64,000 nucleotides of DNA, from NCBI RefSeq assembly GCF_003477525.1, contig NZ_QUDO01000018.1, positions 10,286 through 74,285 on the forward strand, given 5' to 3'. Position 1 is the first letter of the stretch. Each line of letters begins with the position of its first letter. Made by a program: the position numbers and the translations under genes. Origin of the DNA: Ruminococcus sp. AF41-9 (GTDB taxonomy: Bacteria > Bacillota > Clostridia > Lachnospirales > Lachnospiraceae). Positions 57,037 to 64,000 of the stretch are shown piece by piece. Under the pieces are notes generated by a model. That model had not been told where the DNA came from, searched no databases, and saw only the letters and a list, made by a program, of their open reading frames with translations.

Positions 57037-57065
57037 ATTTTAACTCTGTTTTTGGGGGAAGTCAA
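57037..57065 (-). promoter_or_regulatory. Promoter of the T-box/TRAP transcript
   Basis: On the minus strand TTGACT (57065-57060) and TAAAAT (57042-57037) are 17 bases apart, giving a start near 57028, directly before the T-box leader. Confidence 0.7.
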
Positions 57066-57131
57066 GAGGATTTTGTAAGTATTTGGAAGAAGGTTGTTGG
57101 TGTGGGGCGTACATTTTCGGAGGGAAGGGAC

Positions 57132-57346
57132 GCGCGAAGCAGCATCTCTCTGCAGGTTCAGTTCCGGGGGCTAAGTAACTCTAAGGTGCGGAAAATCCGC
57201 TAAAGGCATGAAGAAAAATGCAAAACTCGCTCCGTTGCAGACTTCGCTCAGACAAGTTGCGATTTTTCTTCATAACGCAGATTTCCCCCACCTAAGAGTT
57301 ACTAAGCCCCCTCCAAATTCACCTGCAGAGAGATGCTGCTTCGCGC
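57132..57346. repeat. 215-bp foldback (MITE-like) element
   Basis: GCGCGAAGCAGCATCTCTCT followed by GCAGGT at the left end is mirrored at the right end (ACCTGCAGAGAGATGCTGCT, TCGCGC). Inner arms CTAAGTAACTCTAAGGTG and ATGAAGAAAAAT are also mirrored near 57289-57306 and 57262-57273. It carries no gene and lies between the TRAP promoter and the alkyltransferase-like gene. Confidence 0.88.
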
Positions 57347-57496
57347 TGACAGTGGAAATGGGGAGGAAAAAGATGAGTTTGTTGGAAGAAATTGGGTAAG
57401 GCCAATTTCTTCAGAGATAGTTGGGAAAATGTAAATAATGTCCGGGATGTATAAATATGTTACAGAAGACGCATTATTTTCTGGAATTGCTATAGG

Positions 57497-57862
57497 TTAT
57501 ATGTTTGCTTGTTTGAAAAGGTTCTCAAAGTATAAGGCATCATCAAAGGTAGTTTTCCATTGGTATTTTTTGAGGTCAGTTTTCCAGCCTTTATCTGTGC
57601 GGATGACGGTTATGCCTTCGTTTTCAAGGAGAAGTTTCTGCTGGTCGTAGGTTTCGAAAGATGCGGCACCGCTCAGGATGCCGGAGGCATTCAGGATTCG
57701 GTGGGCGGGGATATTTTCGCCGAGTTTGCCGGTACGGAGAGCGTAACCCACCTGACGGGAGTTTTTCGGTTTCTGGCAGAGCAGGGCAATCTGACCGTAG
57801 GTGGCGACGGTGCCGTATGGGATGCTTTGGCAGATGATGGAGGCGCGTTTATAGAAGTCCAT
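57497..57862 (-). CDS. Alkyltransferase-like (ATL) DNA-binding protein of the MGMT family
   Basis: The 121-residue protein matches the DNA-binding domain of O6-alkylguanine methyltransferase: IPYGTVATYGQIA, RQVGYALRTGK and the active-site stretch IPAHRIL. The catalytic Cys of PCHR is Ala here, so it cannot remove alkyl groups; ATL proteins instead mark O6-alkylguanine for nucleotide excision repair. AAAGGATAATTC precedes the ATG. It is monocistronic. Confidence 0.88.
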   Translation of the reverse strand: MDFYKRASIICQSIPYGTVATYGQIALLCQKPKNSRQVGYALRTGKLGENIPAHRILNASGILSGAASFETYDQQKLLLENEGITVIRTDKGWKTDLKKYQWKTTFDDALYFENLFKQANI

Positions 57863-58107
57863 AGTGAATTATCCTTTCTATAAGAAAATAGGTATGGGTA
57901 AAATATATCATGGATTTTTGGAGAATTAAAGTCTGCTGTACTCATTCTACAGTTGATTATATGATAAAAAAGAATTACAATTATAAATACATATAAGGAA
58001 CTGAAATTGAAGATTTTGTGGAGGGAAGTTTGCTTAAATATTAGATCAGTGAGTTAAGTATAAAGAAAGAAGATGAGAAAGTGTTTTCTGATTATGGGGC
58101 AGCTATG

Positions 58108-58659
58108 AATACATTATTTCGGGGAGTGTTAATGCTTGCAGCCTGTGCAGGATGTTATCTGCTCTGGTGGGGTGTGGCTTTTTATCCGGAGAGGCATGAA
58201 CCGTTGTGGTTGTCAGGGATTTTGCTGGTGGCGACGGCGATTTGCGGGATTATGGCAGTGGACTGGATGGGGCAGGGAATTTTTCAGGCAGAGGGAATTC
58301 GGAAGGGAGTTTCCGGTGGATGGATTCTGGCAGGCGGTGTGATCTGTTATATTGTTTTGCTGGTGATCAGTAATCTTGTTTTTCATCGTATGGTGACAAC
58401 GGAGTTATTTTTGATCGTTGGATGGGCAGTGCTGAATTTGGTTACGGTTAATGTATTGTATACCAGTGGGCTGTTTTCGTACGGAATTTCCATAGCGTTT
58501 TGTGTTTTGACGCTGGCGGTGGTTGTTGGTAGTCTGTATTGTTATATGATTTATTATAAGTTGGAGAAGTGGAAGGGCTATATAGATGGATTTCTGCCGT
58601 TGGTTATGGTGGGAATTGCGATGCTGTTGATGGTAGCAGTTATGTTTTACGAAAAATAA
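58108..58659 (+). CDS. Multi-pass membrane protein, unknown
   Basis: The 183-residue protein (from ATG 58108; GTG 58081 is an alternative) has about six hydrophobic segments (MLAACAGCYLLWWGVAF, LSGILLVATAICGIMAV, GGVICYIVLLVISNLVF and three more). I recognise no family. GGGGC just upstream of the ATG is a poor ribosome site. It precedes another unknown gene by 20 bases and the two probably share a transcript. Confidence 0.6.
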   Translation, partial: NTLFRGVLMLAACAGCYLLWWGVAFYPERHEPLWLSGILLVATAICGIMAVDWMGQGIFQAEGIRKGVSGGWILAGGVICYIVLLVISNLVFHRMVTTELFLIVGWAVLNLVTVNVLYTSGLFSYGISIAFCVLTLAVVVGSLYCYMIYYKLEKWKGYIDGFLPLVMVGIAMLLMVAVMFYEK

Positions 58660-58679
58660 TAGTGGGAGGAAGCGAACCT

Positions 58680-59024
58680 ATGAGAGATAAGAATAATGAA
58701 ACACTGGTTGGGCAGTTTTTTGATGTTATGGAGAATATCAGAAGCAGGGAGCTGGATGAAGAGGGAAAGAGGGAGACGTTGTTTTTGTCTGTGCGGATTA
58801 TCAATCAGCTTGCGTATAAGAGAGTGTGTACGGGTCTGGAAAAGCAGGAACTGCGTGAGTTCATATGGCAGATGAGTGACCAGGAACTTGATAAAATGAT
58901 GGAGATTTTATATTACAGTCCTGAGAACGGAGTGACGGTTATTGAGCATATGGAGCGTTTTCTGGACTGGGTTTATGCGGAAATGGCGCGTAAGAGGTAT
59001 GATCTGGCAGCAGAGAGAAAATGA
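58680..59024 (+). CDS. Conserved-looking cytoplasmic protein, unknown
   Basis: The 114-residue, mostly helical protein is rich in Glu, Arg and Met. It starts at ATG 58680 behind GGGAGG. No domain is recognised. Placed directly after the membrane protein, it may act with it, but there is no evidence for the function. Confidence 0.6.
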   Translation: MRDKNNETLVGQFFDVMENIRSRELDEEGKRETLFLSVRIINQLAYKRVCTGLEKQELREFIWQMSDQELDKMMEILYYSPENGVTVIEHMERFLDWVYAEMARKRYDLAAERK

Positions 59025-59130
59025 TAATAATTATTGATGCATATAGAATTTATATAGAAAAACCATCCTTGTGTGTGACGTAGTCTGAGACTGCTGAGAC
59101 GGGGATGGTTAAAGTGCGGGTTATCTGGTT

Positions 59131-59159
59131 ATGAGCAAGTAGCGGAGCGGATTGCGAAT
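59131..59159 (+). repeat. 29-bp dispersed repeat, copy 2
   Basis: This is the second copy of the repeat at 52115-52143, one mismatch in 29 bases, upstream of the VOC gene. Confidence 0.8.
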
Positions 59160-59163
59160 ATTC

Positions 59164-59179
59164 GTCTGACTTGTCAGAC
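59164..59179 (+). promoter_or_regulatory. Perfect palindrome upstream of the VOC gene
   Basis: GTCTGAC and GTCAGAC are separated by two bases, 26 bases before the ATG. It could be an operator or a 5' hairpin; no regulator is known. Confidence 0.5.
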
Positions 59180-59204
59180 TGATCAGCAGAAAGGGGTAAA
59201 AATT

Positions 59205-59597
59205 ATGGATTTAAAAAATTATTCAACAGGTGTACAGCACGTTGGGATTCCTACCAATGATATTGAGAAGACGGTGGAGTTTTATCATAAGCTGGGATTT
59301 GAAACTGCATTTGAGACTGTGAATGAGGAAGCGAATGAGAAGGTTGTTTTCCTGAAGCTGGGGACTCTGGTAGTGGAGACTTATGAGAATCATGCAGCGA
59401 AGATGGAGCACGGAGCGATTGATCATGTGGCTCTTGATGTGAGAGATATTGAGGAGATTTACCAGTATATTAATGAGTCTGGATTAAACAGCACTCAGGA
59501 TACGATTCATTTTCTTCCGTTCTGGGAAAATGGGGTAAAATTTTTTACAATTGAGGGACCGAATAAGGAGAAGGTTGAGTTCAGCCAGTATCTGTAA
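59205..59597 (+). CDS. VOC-family (glyoxalase/bleomycin-resistance fold) protein
   Basis: The 130-residue protein has the two beta-alpha-beta-beta-beta halves of the VOC fold: VQHVGIPTNDIEKTVEFYHKLG at the start with the first metal His, IDHVALDVRDIEEIYQYI in the middle with the second, and FFTIEGPNKEKVEF at the end with the last Glu. It may act like a lactoylglutathione lyase or another metal-dependent isomerase; substrate unknown. AGAAAGGGG precedes the ATG. Confidence 0.85.
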   Translation: MDLKNYSTGVQHVGIPTNDIEKTVEFYHKLGFETAFETVNEEANEKVVFLKLGTLVVETYENHAAKMEHGAIDHVALDVRDIEEIYQYINESGLNSTQDTIHFLPFWENGVKFFTIEGPNKEKVEFSQYL

Positions 59598-59719
59598 ATA
59601 GTTAGTGATACGGTTATTGTAAATTTTGTGTATAGCGAAATGGATTGCAATTGTGTTGCTGAGAACGGAGTGAACAGTAACATGTATTTTTTGAAAAATG
59701 TTCACGTTAAAAAAATTCA

Positions 59720-59748
59720 TTGACTAAACAAAAATGCAACGATATAAT
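59720..59748 (+). promoter_or_regulatory. Promoter of the YheO-like regulator gene
   Basis: TTGACT (59720-59725) and TATAAT (59743-59748) are 17 bases apart. The rest of the 320-base gap holds no supported gene. Confidence 0.8.
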
Positions 59749-59920
59749 ACAGTCAGACATGAAAGACAGTAGAGAAAGTGGAAAAATGATAACACCGGGC
59801 ATGGAATGAACGGGGATTATTTGTTTCTATATGCGACAGTTTTTACATCTCCTTTTGTGTGTCTGTATGGTCTGGATTATTTTTGTCGGTAAAATAGTTG
59901 GTTATACGGGAGGAATGTTC

Positions 59921-60592
59921 GTGGAATTAACGAAAACAGATAAAGCGATTTTAAATTCTTATAATAAGATGCTGGATGGACTTTCCATGTATCTGGGAGA
60001 AGGGTACGAGATTGTCCTTCACAGCCTGGAGGATTATGGGAGTTCTGCGGTGAAAGTGCTGCATGGAGACCATACGGGAAGAAGTGCCGGTGCGCCGTTG
60101 ACGGATCTGGCACTGGATTATCTGGAACGGATGGAAAAGAAGCCGGACGATGAGGAAAAGAAGGGGATTGCTTATTTTACCCGTAACAGAAAGGGAGAAC
60201 CGCTGCGATCTGTGACGATTCCGGTTAAGGGAGAGAATGACCGGGTGATTGGTCTGGTCTGCATTAACTTTAATCTGAACACTTCGTTATTACAGTATAT
60301 CAATAATTTCGTTGATAATGAGGAGCATCTTCAGGGCAACTGGGAGGACAGGGAGGAGAAATTTTCCCTGAGTGGTCCGGAACTTGTGGAGAGTATGACA
60401 GAACAGATACGGGATGAAGTAATGGAGGATATGAGAATTGCTTCTGTGAATAAGAATAAAGAGATTATTCAGCGTCTGGAAGAGAAGGGGATTTTTAAGG
60501 TTAAGGAATCCGTGGCAAAAGTTTCTGAGATTCTGGGGATCAGTAAGAATACGGTTTATCTGCATCTGAGAAATCTGGAAGCAGAGAAATAG
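59921..60592 (+). CDS. YheO/DctR-like PAS transcriptional regulator
   Basis: The 223-residue protein starts at GTG 59921, seven bases after GGGAGGA; the ATG at 59915 is too close to that site. It has a YheO-type PAS domain (ILNSYNKMLDGLSMYLGEGY, EIVLHSLEDY, PLRSVTIPVKG, VIGLVCINFN) and a C-terminal helix-turn-helix (SVAKVSEILGISKNTVYLHL). Such regulators control transporter or catabolic genes. It converges on the DAACS symporter gene, a plausible but unproven target. Confidence 0.82.
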   Translation: MELTKTDKAILNSYNKMLDGLSMYLGEGYEIVLHSLEDYGSSAVKVLHGDHTGRSAGAPLTDLALDYLERMEKKPDDEEKKGIAYFTRNRKGEPLRSVTIPVKGENDRVIGLVCINFNLNTSLLQYINNFVDNEEHLQGNWEDREEKFSLSGPELVESMTEQIRDEVMEDMRIASVNKNKEIIQRLEEKGIFKVKESVAKVSEILGISKNTVYLHLRNLEAEK

Positions 60593-60682
60593 TCTTCCGG
60601 TAGTAACAGGAAGAAGAAAATAATCGCCCGGTTATGACAGGAAGCAGAGAAATAATATCCTGCTTATGACAGGAAGAGAGAA
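60580..60682 (+). repeat. About 31-bp degenerate tandem repeat at the regulator stop codon
   Basis: Units around GACAGGAAGCAGAGAAATAA recur three times; the first contains the last codons and stop of the regulator gene (GAAGCAGAGAAATAG). It resembles the repeat at the end of the sensor kinase gene in position. Confidence 0.65.
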
Positions 60683-60703
60683 CTTTTTGGGACAGGTAAA
60701 TGG

Positions 60704-60752
60704 TAAAAAAGGAAGAAGACAGTTCGGGTGGGAACTTCTTCTTCCTTTTTTA
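60704..60752. terminator. Bidirectional terminator
   Basis: TAAAAAAGGAAGAAGA pairs with TCTTCTTCCTTTTTTA between convergent genes, with T runs in both directions. Confidence 0.85.
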
Positions 60753-60788
60753 CTTACAGAAAAGAGTGTCTGTAGTGCTGTTCGTTAT

Positions 60789-62010
60789 TTAATCTTCCAG
60801 TTTGATTTTCTCTTTGAGGACTACGCATCCTGCCATGTCACCGATAACGTTGACGCAGGTTGCACCCATATCGCAGAGTGTATTGATACTGATGTAAACG
60901 CCCATAACTCCTGCCGGCAGACCTGCCATGGTTGCGAGGGCTGCGAAGGATGCGATGGCACCTCCAGGGATACCTGGTGTTCCTACGGAGAGGAGCACAT
61001 TTGCCAGAAGGATGACGATCATCATGGAGATACTTACGTTAATTCCGCATGCATTAGCGAAGAACATGATCATGAATGACATCAGGATGGATACAGCATC
61101 CATGTTTACGGTAGCACCAAGAGGAATGGCGATACTTGTGATCTTGTTGGATACGCCCATTTCCTCTTCCATACGCTGTTTGCTGATCGGAATGGTTGCT
61201 GAACTGGAGCAGGTTCCGAATGCATTTAAGGCAGCAGGAAGCATTGCTTTGAAAAATTTTACAGGGCTTTCTTTGCCGATGAATTTCACGGAACCGCCGT
61301 AAACGATCAGGCAAATCCGAAGAATGCTGCATACAGGATGATGAGCTGGGTTGCCAGTGAAATGATGGTTTCGGTACCGTTGGCTTCTACAACCGGGACG
61401 ATAGTACAGAAGACACCGATCGGTGTGAAGTACATAACAGTGCTGATTACTTTCAGACAGACTTCGTTGCAGGAATCGATCACGTTCAGAAGCGCTTTGC
61501 CTTTTTCACCGATCGCGATCAGTGTGAATCCTACGATGACTGCGAATACAAGTACCTGAAGCATGTTTCCGTTTGCAAAAGCTGCAACCGGGTTGGATGG
61601 GATCAGGTTTTTGATGGTGTCCAGAATACTGGTCATTTCTGTTGCCTGAATGTCGGATGTCGCCATTTCGAATTTGACACCTTCGCCAAGGTGGATCAGT
61701 CTTGGGATGATCAGTCCGGCGAGGCTGGCAAGTGCTGTGGTGCACAGGAAGAAGATCATGGCGCCTGCAGTGATCTTACCTGTGGTACGGGCATTTCCGA
61801 TACTGGAGATACCCATGATGATTGAACAGAATACCAGTGGAAAGATCATCATGTTCAGGGCATTCATGTAAATGCTTCCGATCAGACTGGTGACAGTAAG
61901 TACCGGTTCGAACGGCCTGCCAGAAAAAGTCCGGTAAAGATACCAAGGATCAGGCCGATAAAGATTGCTGTGGTAATATGCTTTTTATACCACGAATAGA
62001 AATTTTTCAT
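60789..62010 (-). pseudogene. Dicarboxylate/amino acid:cation symporter (DAACS), two frameshifts
   Basis: From ATG 62010 (AAGGAGGGAAC upstream) the gene encodes a DAACS membrane protein: MNALNMMIFPLVFCSII, the hairpin SSSATIPIS, GATVNMDAVS, and the C-terminal TLCDMGATCVNVIGDM. The frame breaks near 61911 (GGCCGTTCGAA) and 61310 (TTTGCCTGATC). One added base at each gives GRFEPVLTVTSLIGS and FGFALIVYGGSVKF and a protein of about 406 residues. It would import glutamate, aspartate or a dicarboxylate with Na+ or H+. Both breaks are single missing bases, so sequence error is a fair explanation. Confidence 0.82.
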
Positions 62011-62271
62011 TAGTTCCCTCCTTCATTTTCCTGATAAATTTGGTTTATTCAGAAAAAAAATAGCATGAGACTACTTTACCACAACAACGTGTGAATTACA
62101 ATGAGAGGTATTGTATTTGCCGGATTTTCTGTGATATTATGGATATTAATGTAAGTATTTCAGGAACACTACGAATACCAATATGACAGACTGCTTATGA
62201 AGTATCAGACTTTTGGCTGTATGATATTGCATTATAATATGGAAGAACAGAAATCAGAAAGGATAATTCAG

Positions 62272-62655
62272 ATGAAACCAACCATTTTATTAATAAATTT
62301 CAAAGACCAGCAGAAACTCCGCAAATTAAAAATGGCATTACTGCCATTTAAGATCCGTTTGAAAACAGTAGAGCCGCAGGATTATTGTCAGTCAGTCGGT
62401 TATCTGGCGGGAGTGAAGGAGATTTCCAGGGCAGAAATCCCGGCAGCATTGATTCCGCAGGAGCAGATGGAGAAAGAAATGCTGGTCATTGCAGGAATTA
62501 CGGGCAATTTATTTGATCAGGTGCTGTTTACATTGCGAAAAGCGGGAACACCTGTAGATTATAAGGCTGTTCTGACAGAGCACAACCAGAACTGGAATTG
62601 TATCCAGCTTTATAAAGAACTGGAAAAAGAACACCAGATGTATCATCCGAAATAA
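62272..62655 (+). CDS. DUF3783-like protein
   Basis: The protein (127 residues from ATG 62272) starts KPTILLINFKDQQKLRKLKMALLPF and contains VKEISRAEIPAALIPQEQM, which matches my memory of DUF3783 proteins in Clostridia. Function unknown; cytoplasmic. Upstream ATGs at 62197 and 62239 are possible, but the sequence before 62272 is less protein-like. Confidence 0.6.
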   Translation: MKPTILLINFKDQQKLRKLKMALLPFKIRLKTVEPQDYCQSVGYLAGVKEISRAEIPAALIPQEQMEKEMLVIAGITGNLFDQVLFTLRKAGTPVDYKAVLTEHNQNWNCIQLYKELEKEHQMYHPK

Positions 62656-62717
62656 ATACAAAAAATAGAACGTCGTTCTTACAATAAAATAACAGAAAAT
62701 TGCTATAGGGAGCTATT

Positions 62718-63647
62718 ATGACACTAACACAGATGAATTACATCATTACAATTTCAGAGACAGGTTCGCTGAATAAAGCAGCAGAGGCACTGTACATTTC
62801 TCAGCCGTCTCTGACAAATGCAGTGAAGGAACTGGAAAAGGAACTTGGCATTACCATATTTAACCGCAGCGGCCGCGGTGTCACTCTGACCAATGACGGA
62901 ACTGAATTTCTGATGTATGCCCGTCAGATATACGGTCAGTATGAGAGTGTTCTTGAGAAATACAGCGAAGGTGGTTCTTATAAGAAGAAGTTTGGTGTTT
63001 CCACCCAGCATTATTCTTTTGCAGTAAAAGCATTCGTGGACATGGCACAGGAATTTGATATGTCGGAATATGAATTTGCCATCAGGGAGACAAAGACAGC
63101 AGAGGTGATCAGTGATGTCAGTGCCATGAAGAGCGAAGTCGGCGTACTTTATCTCAGTGATTTTAACCGTAAAGCGTTATTGAAACTTCTTCATTCTGCG
63201 AATCTGGAGTTTCATCATCTTATAGATTGTCAGGCATATGTATATTTATGGAAGAATCACCCTCTGGCGAATGAGAAATCCATCAATTTCAGTCAACTGG
63301 AAAAATATCCGTGTCTGTCATTCGAGCAGGGGGACAAGAGCAGTTTTTATCTGGCAGAGGAGATTCTGTCCACCAATGAATATACCAGAACCGTCAGAGC
63401 TTCAGACCGTGCAACCATGCTGAATCTGATGGTTGGACTGAACGGCTATACTCTTTGTTCCGGAATTATCTGCGAAGAATTAAACGGCAGCGATTATCTG
63501 GCAATCCCGTTTGAGGGAGATGAGCAGAATCAGAACAGTGACATGGAAATCGGTTATATTACCAGAAAGAATTCTATTCTCAGCAAGATGGGAAATATGT
63601 ATGTATCTTCCCTGCGAAGATATCTGGAGCAGAATGTTTCTTTTTAA
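62718..63647 (+). CDS. LysR-family transcriptional regulator
   Basis: The 309-residue protein has the LysR helix-turn-helix at residues 1-60 (SLNKAAEALYISQPSLTNAVKELE, split here by its turn) and a C-terminal periplasmic-binding-like effector domain. It is preceded by AGGGAGC. It lies beside a DUF3783 gene and an element end, so its target is not evident from context; it may regulate itself or a gene right of the window. Confidence 0.92.
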   Translation: MTLTQMNYIITISETGSLNKAAEALYISQPSLTNAVKELEKELGITIFNRSGRGVTLTNDGTEFLMYARQIYGQYESVLEKYSEGGSYKKKFGVSTQHYSFAVKAFVDMAQEFDMSEYEFAIRETKTAEVISDVSAMKSEVGVLYLSDFNRKALLKLLHSANLEFHHLIDCQAYVYLWKNHPLANEKSINFSQLEKYPCLSFEQGDKSSFYLAEEILSTNEYTRTVRASDRATMLNLMVGLNGYTLCSGIICEELNGSDYLAIPFEGDEQNQNSDMEIGYITRKNSILSKMGNMYVSSLRRYLEQNVSF

Positions 63648-63713
63648 CAAATCAGGCAGGCGGCGAAGCGGATGCTTGTATCCGTCTGGCGATGTATCAT
63701 AATGGAGAGCATA

Positions 63714-63824
63714 ATGAGTCAGAAAAAAGTACAGATAACGAAAACACTTGGTCAGCAGACTGAGGATCAGTTAGTCAACTATCCATCACCTAAAGGTAAT
63801 GGGCTTGTAACTGCCCAGTCGTAG
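63714..63824 (+). CDS. Short ORF at the edge of a structured region
   Basis: A 36-codon frame (MSQKKVQITKTLGQQTEDQL...) starts five bases after GGAGAG. Its last third overlaps the hairpins described next, so it may be the start of a gene cut by an inserted element or may not be translated. Confidence 0.3.
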   Translation: MSQKKVQITKTLGQQTEDQLVNYPSPKGNGLVTAQS

Positions 63825-63925
63825 TAACGGCTTACGCCTCCGACCTTTTATCCCCAATAGGCATTGCTGCCTAAAGTGGCGTTACATCACAGGGTGGTTG
63901 ACAGCACCCTTTACAGACAAGATAT
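63775..63925 (+). ncRNA. Hairpin-rich non-coding stretch, possible IS200/IS605-type end or omega-like RNA
   Basis: Within 150 bases five hairpins follow each other: CCATCACCT/AGGTAATGG, GGGC/GCCC, GTCG-GTAA/TTAC-CGAC, TAGGC/GCCTA and GGGTG/CACCC. A hairpin built on ACCTAAAGGT followed by compact structured RNA is reminiscent of the left end of IS200/IS605 elements carrying an RNA-guided nuclease gene. No nuclease gene is visible before the window ends. Confidence 0.35.
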
Positions 63926-64000
63926 ACTCATCTGTAACTGTATCAGGTACTAAACTTCCCATGCTATACAGTAGGAATTTTATTACGGGTAAGATTTTAC

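Noticed and set aside
63830..63960. Group I intron (AAGATATACTC resembles the S element)
   Set aside because: No matching R element that would pair to form P7 was found upstream, so the core cannot be built.
1..64000. CRISPR arrays, tRNA and rRNA genes
   Set aside because: No regularly spaced exact repeats and no tRNA cloverleaf or rRNA sequence were recognised anywhere in the window.

Overview
The window looks like a chromosomal segment of a low-to-moderate GC, Gram-positive gut anaerobe of the Lachnospiraceae (Blautia-like). The evidence is AGGAGG ribosome sites, TTGACA-17-TATAAT promoters, T-tailed hairpin terminators, lipoprotein/ABC systems without an outer membrane, a T-box leader, and DUF4869/YceG/TerD-type genes usual in that family. 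The genus is inference; no rRNA or tRNA gene is visible.

Region 1 (1-16.2 kb) is an accessory island. It opens with the 3' half of a type II Wadjet plasmid-defence operon (jetC, jetD). A BsuBI/PstI-type restriction-modification pair follows, whose nuclease gene carries a nonsense codon while the methylase is intact. Next come a frameshifted SF1 helicase fused to a DUF2726 nuclease domain, remnants of an EamA transporter and of two SEK/NVIE-repeat regulators, a DUF4869 protein, an ECF sigma/anti-sigma pair with a frameshifted sigma gene, and a lone HipA-like kinase. Region 2 (16.3-29 kb) is core metabolism: C69 dipeptidase, oppBCDF-oppA peptide uptake, pgi and an NCS2 nucleobase permease. Region 3 (29.4-36.7 kb) holds a Nudix hydrolase, a row of hybrid histidine kinase, solute-binding lipoprotein and GGDEF/EAL protein, and an M42 aminopeptidase. 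Region 4 (36.9-42.8 kb) has ThrH, a MarR-controlled heterodimeric ABC exporter and a truncated-looking secreted protein. Region 5 (43.1-52.1 kb) is a Ter/tellurite-type stress module (yceG, telA, two terD, a Ca-type P-ATPase) followed by a COG0523 GTPase.

Region 6 (52.1-57.5 kb) is the most unusual. A very small type I toxin-antitoxin locus (a 26-codon holin-like peptide with a convergent antisense RNA) lies beside a TRAP transporter operon. The large TRAP permease reads on into two tandem, nearly identical DctP solute-binding domains with no signal peptide. The operon sits behind a T-box leader whose specifier is most likely AUC (Ile), which suggests a transporter for an isoleucine-related acid made on demand for uncharged tRNA. 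Region 7 (57.5-64 kb) has an alkyltransferase-like protein, small membrane/hypothetical genes, a VOC protein, a YheO-type regulator convergent with a DAACS symporter, DUF3783 and LysR genes. At the right edge is a hairpin-rich non-coding stretch that may be the left end of an IS200/IS605-type element.

A caution applies to the whole window. Nine frameshifts split otherwise well-conserved genes (helicase, sigma, oppA, yceG, dctM, both dctP copies, and the DAACS symporter twice). Every one is explained by loss of a single base and none by a gain. That one-sided pattern points to sequencing or assembly error for many of them, so the genes may be intact in the organism. The restriction-enzyme stop codon is a substitution and does not fit that pattern.
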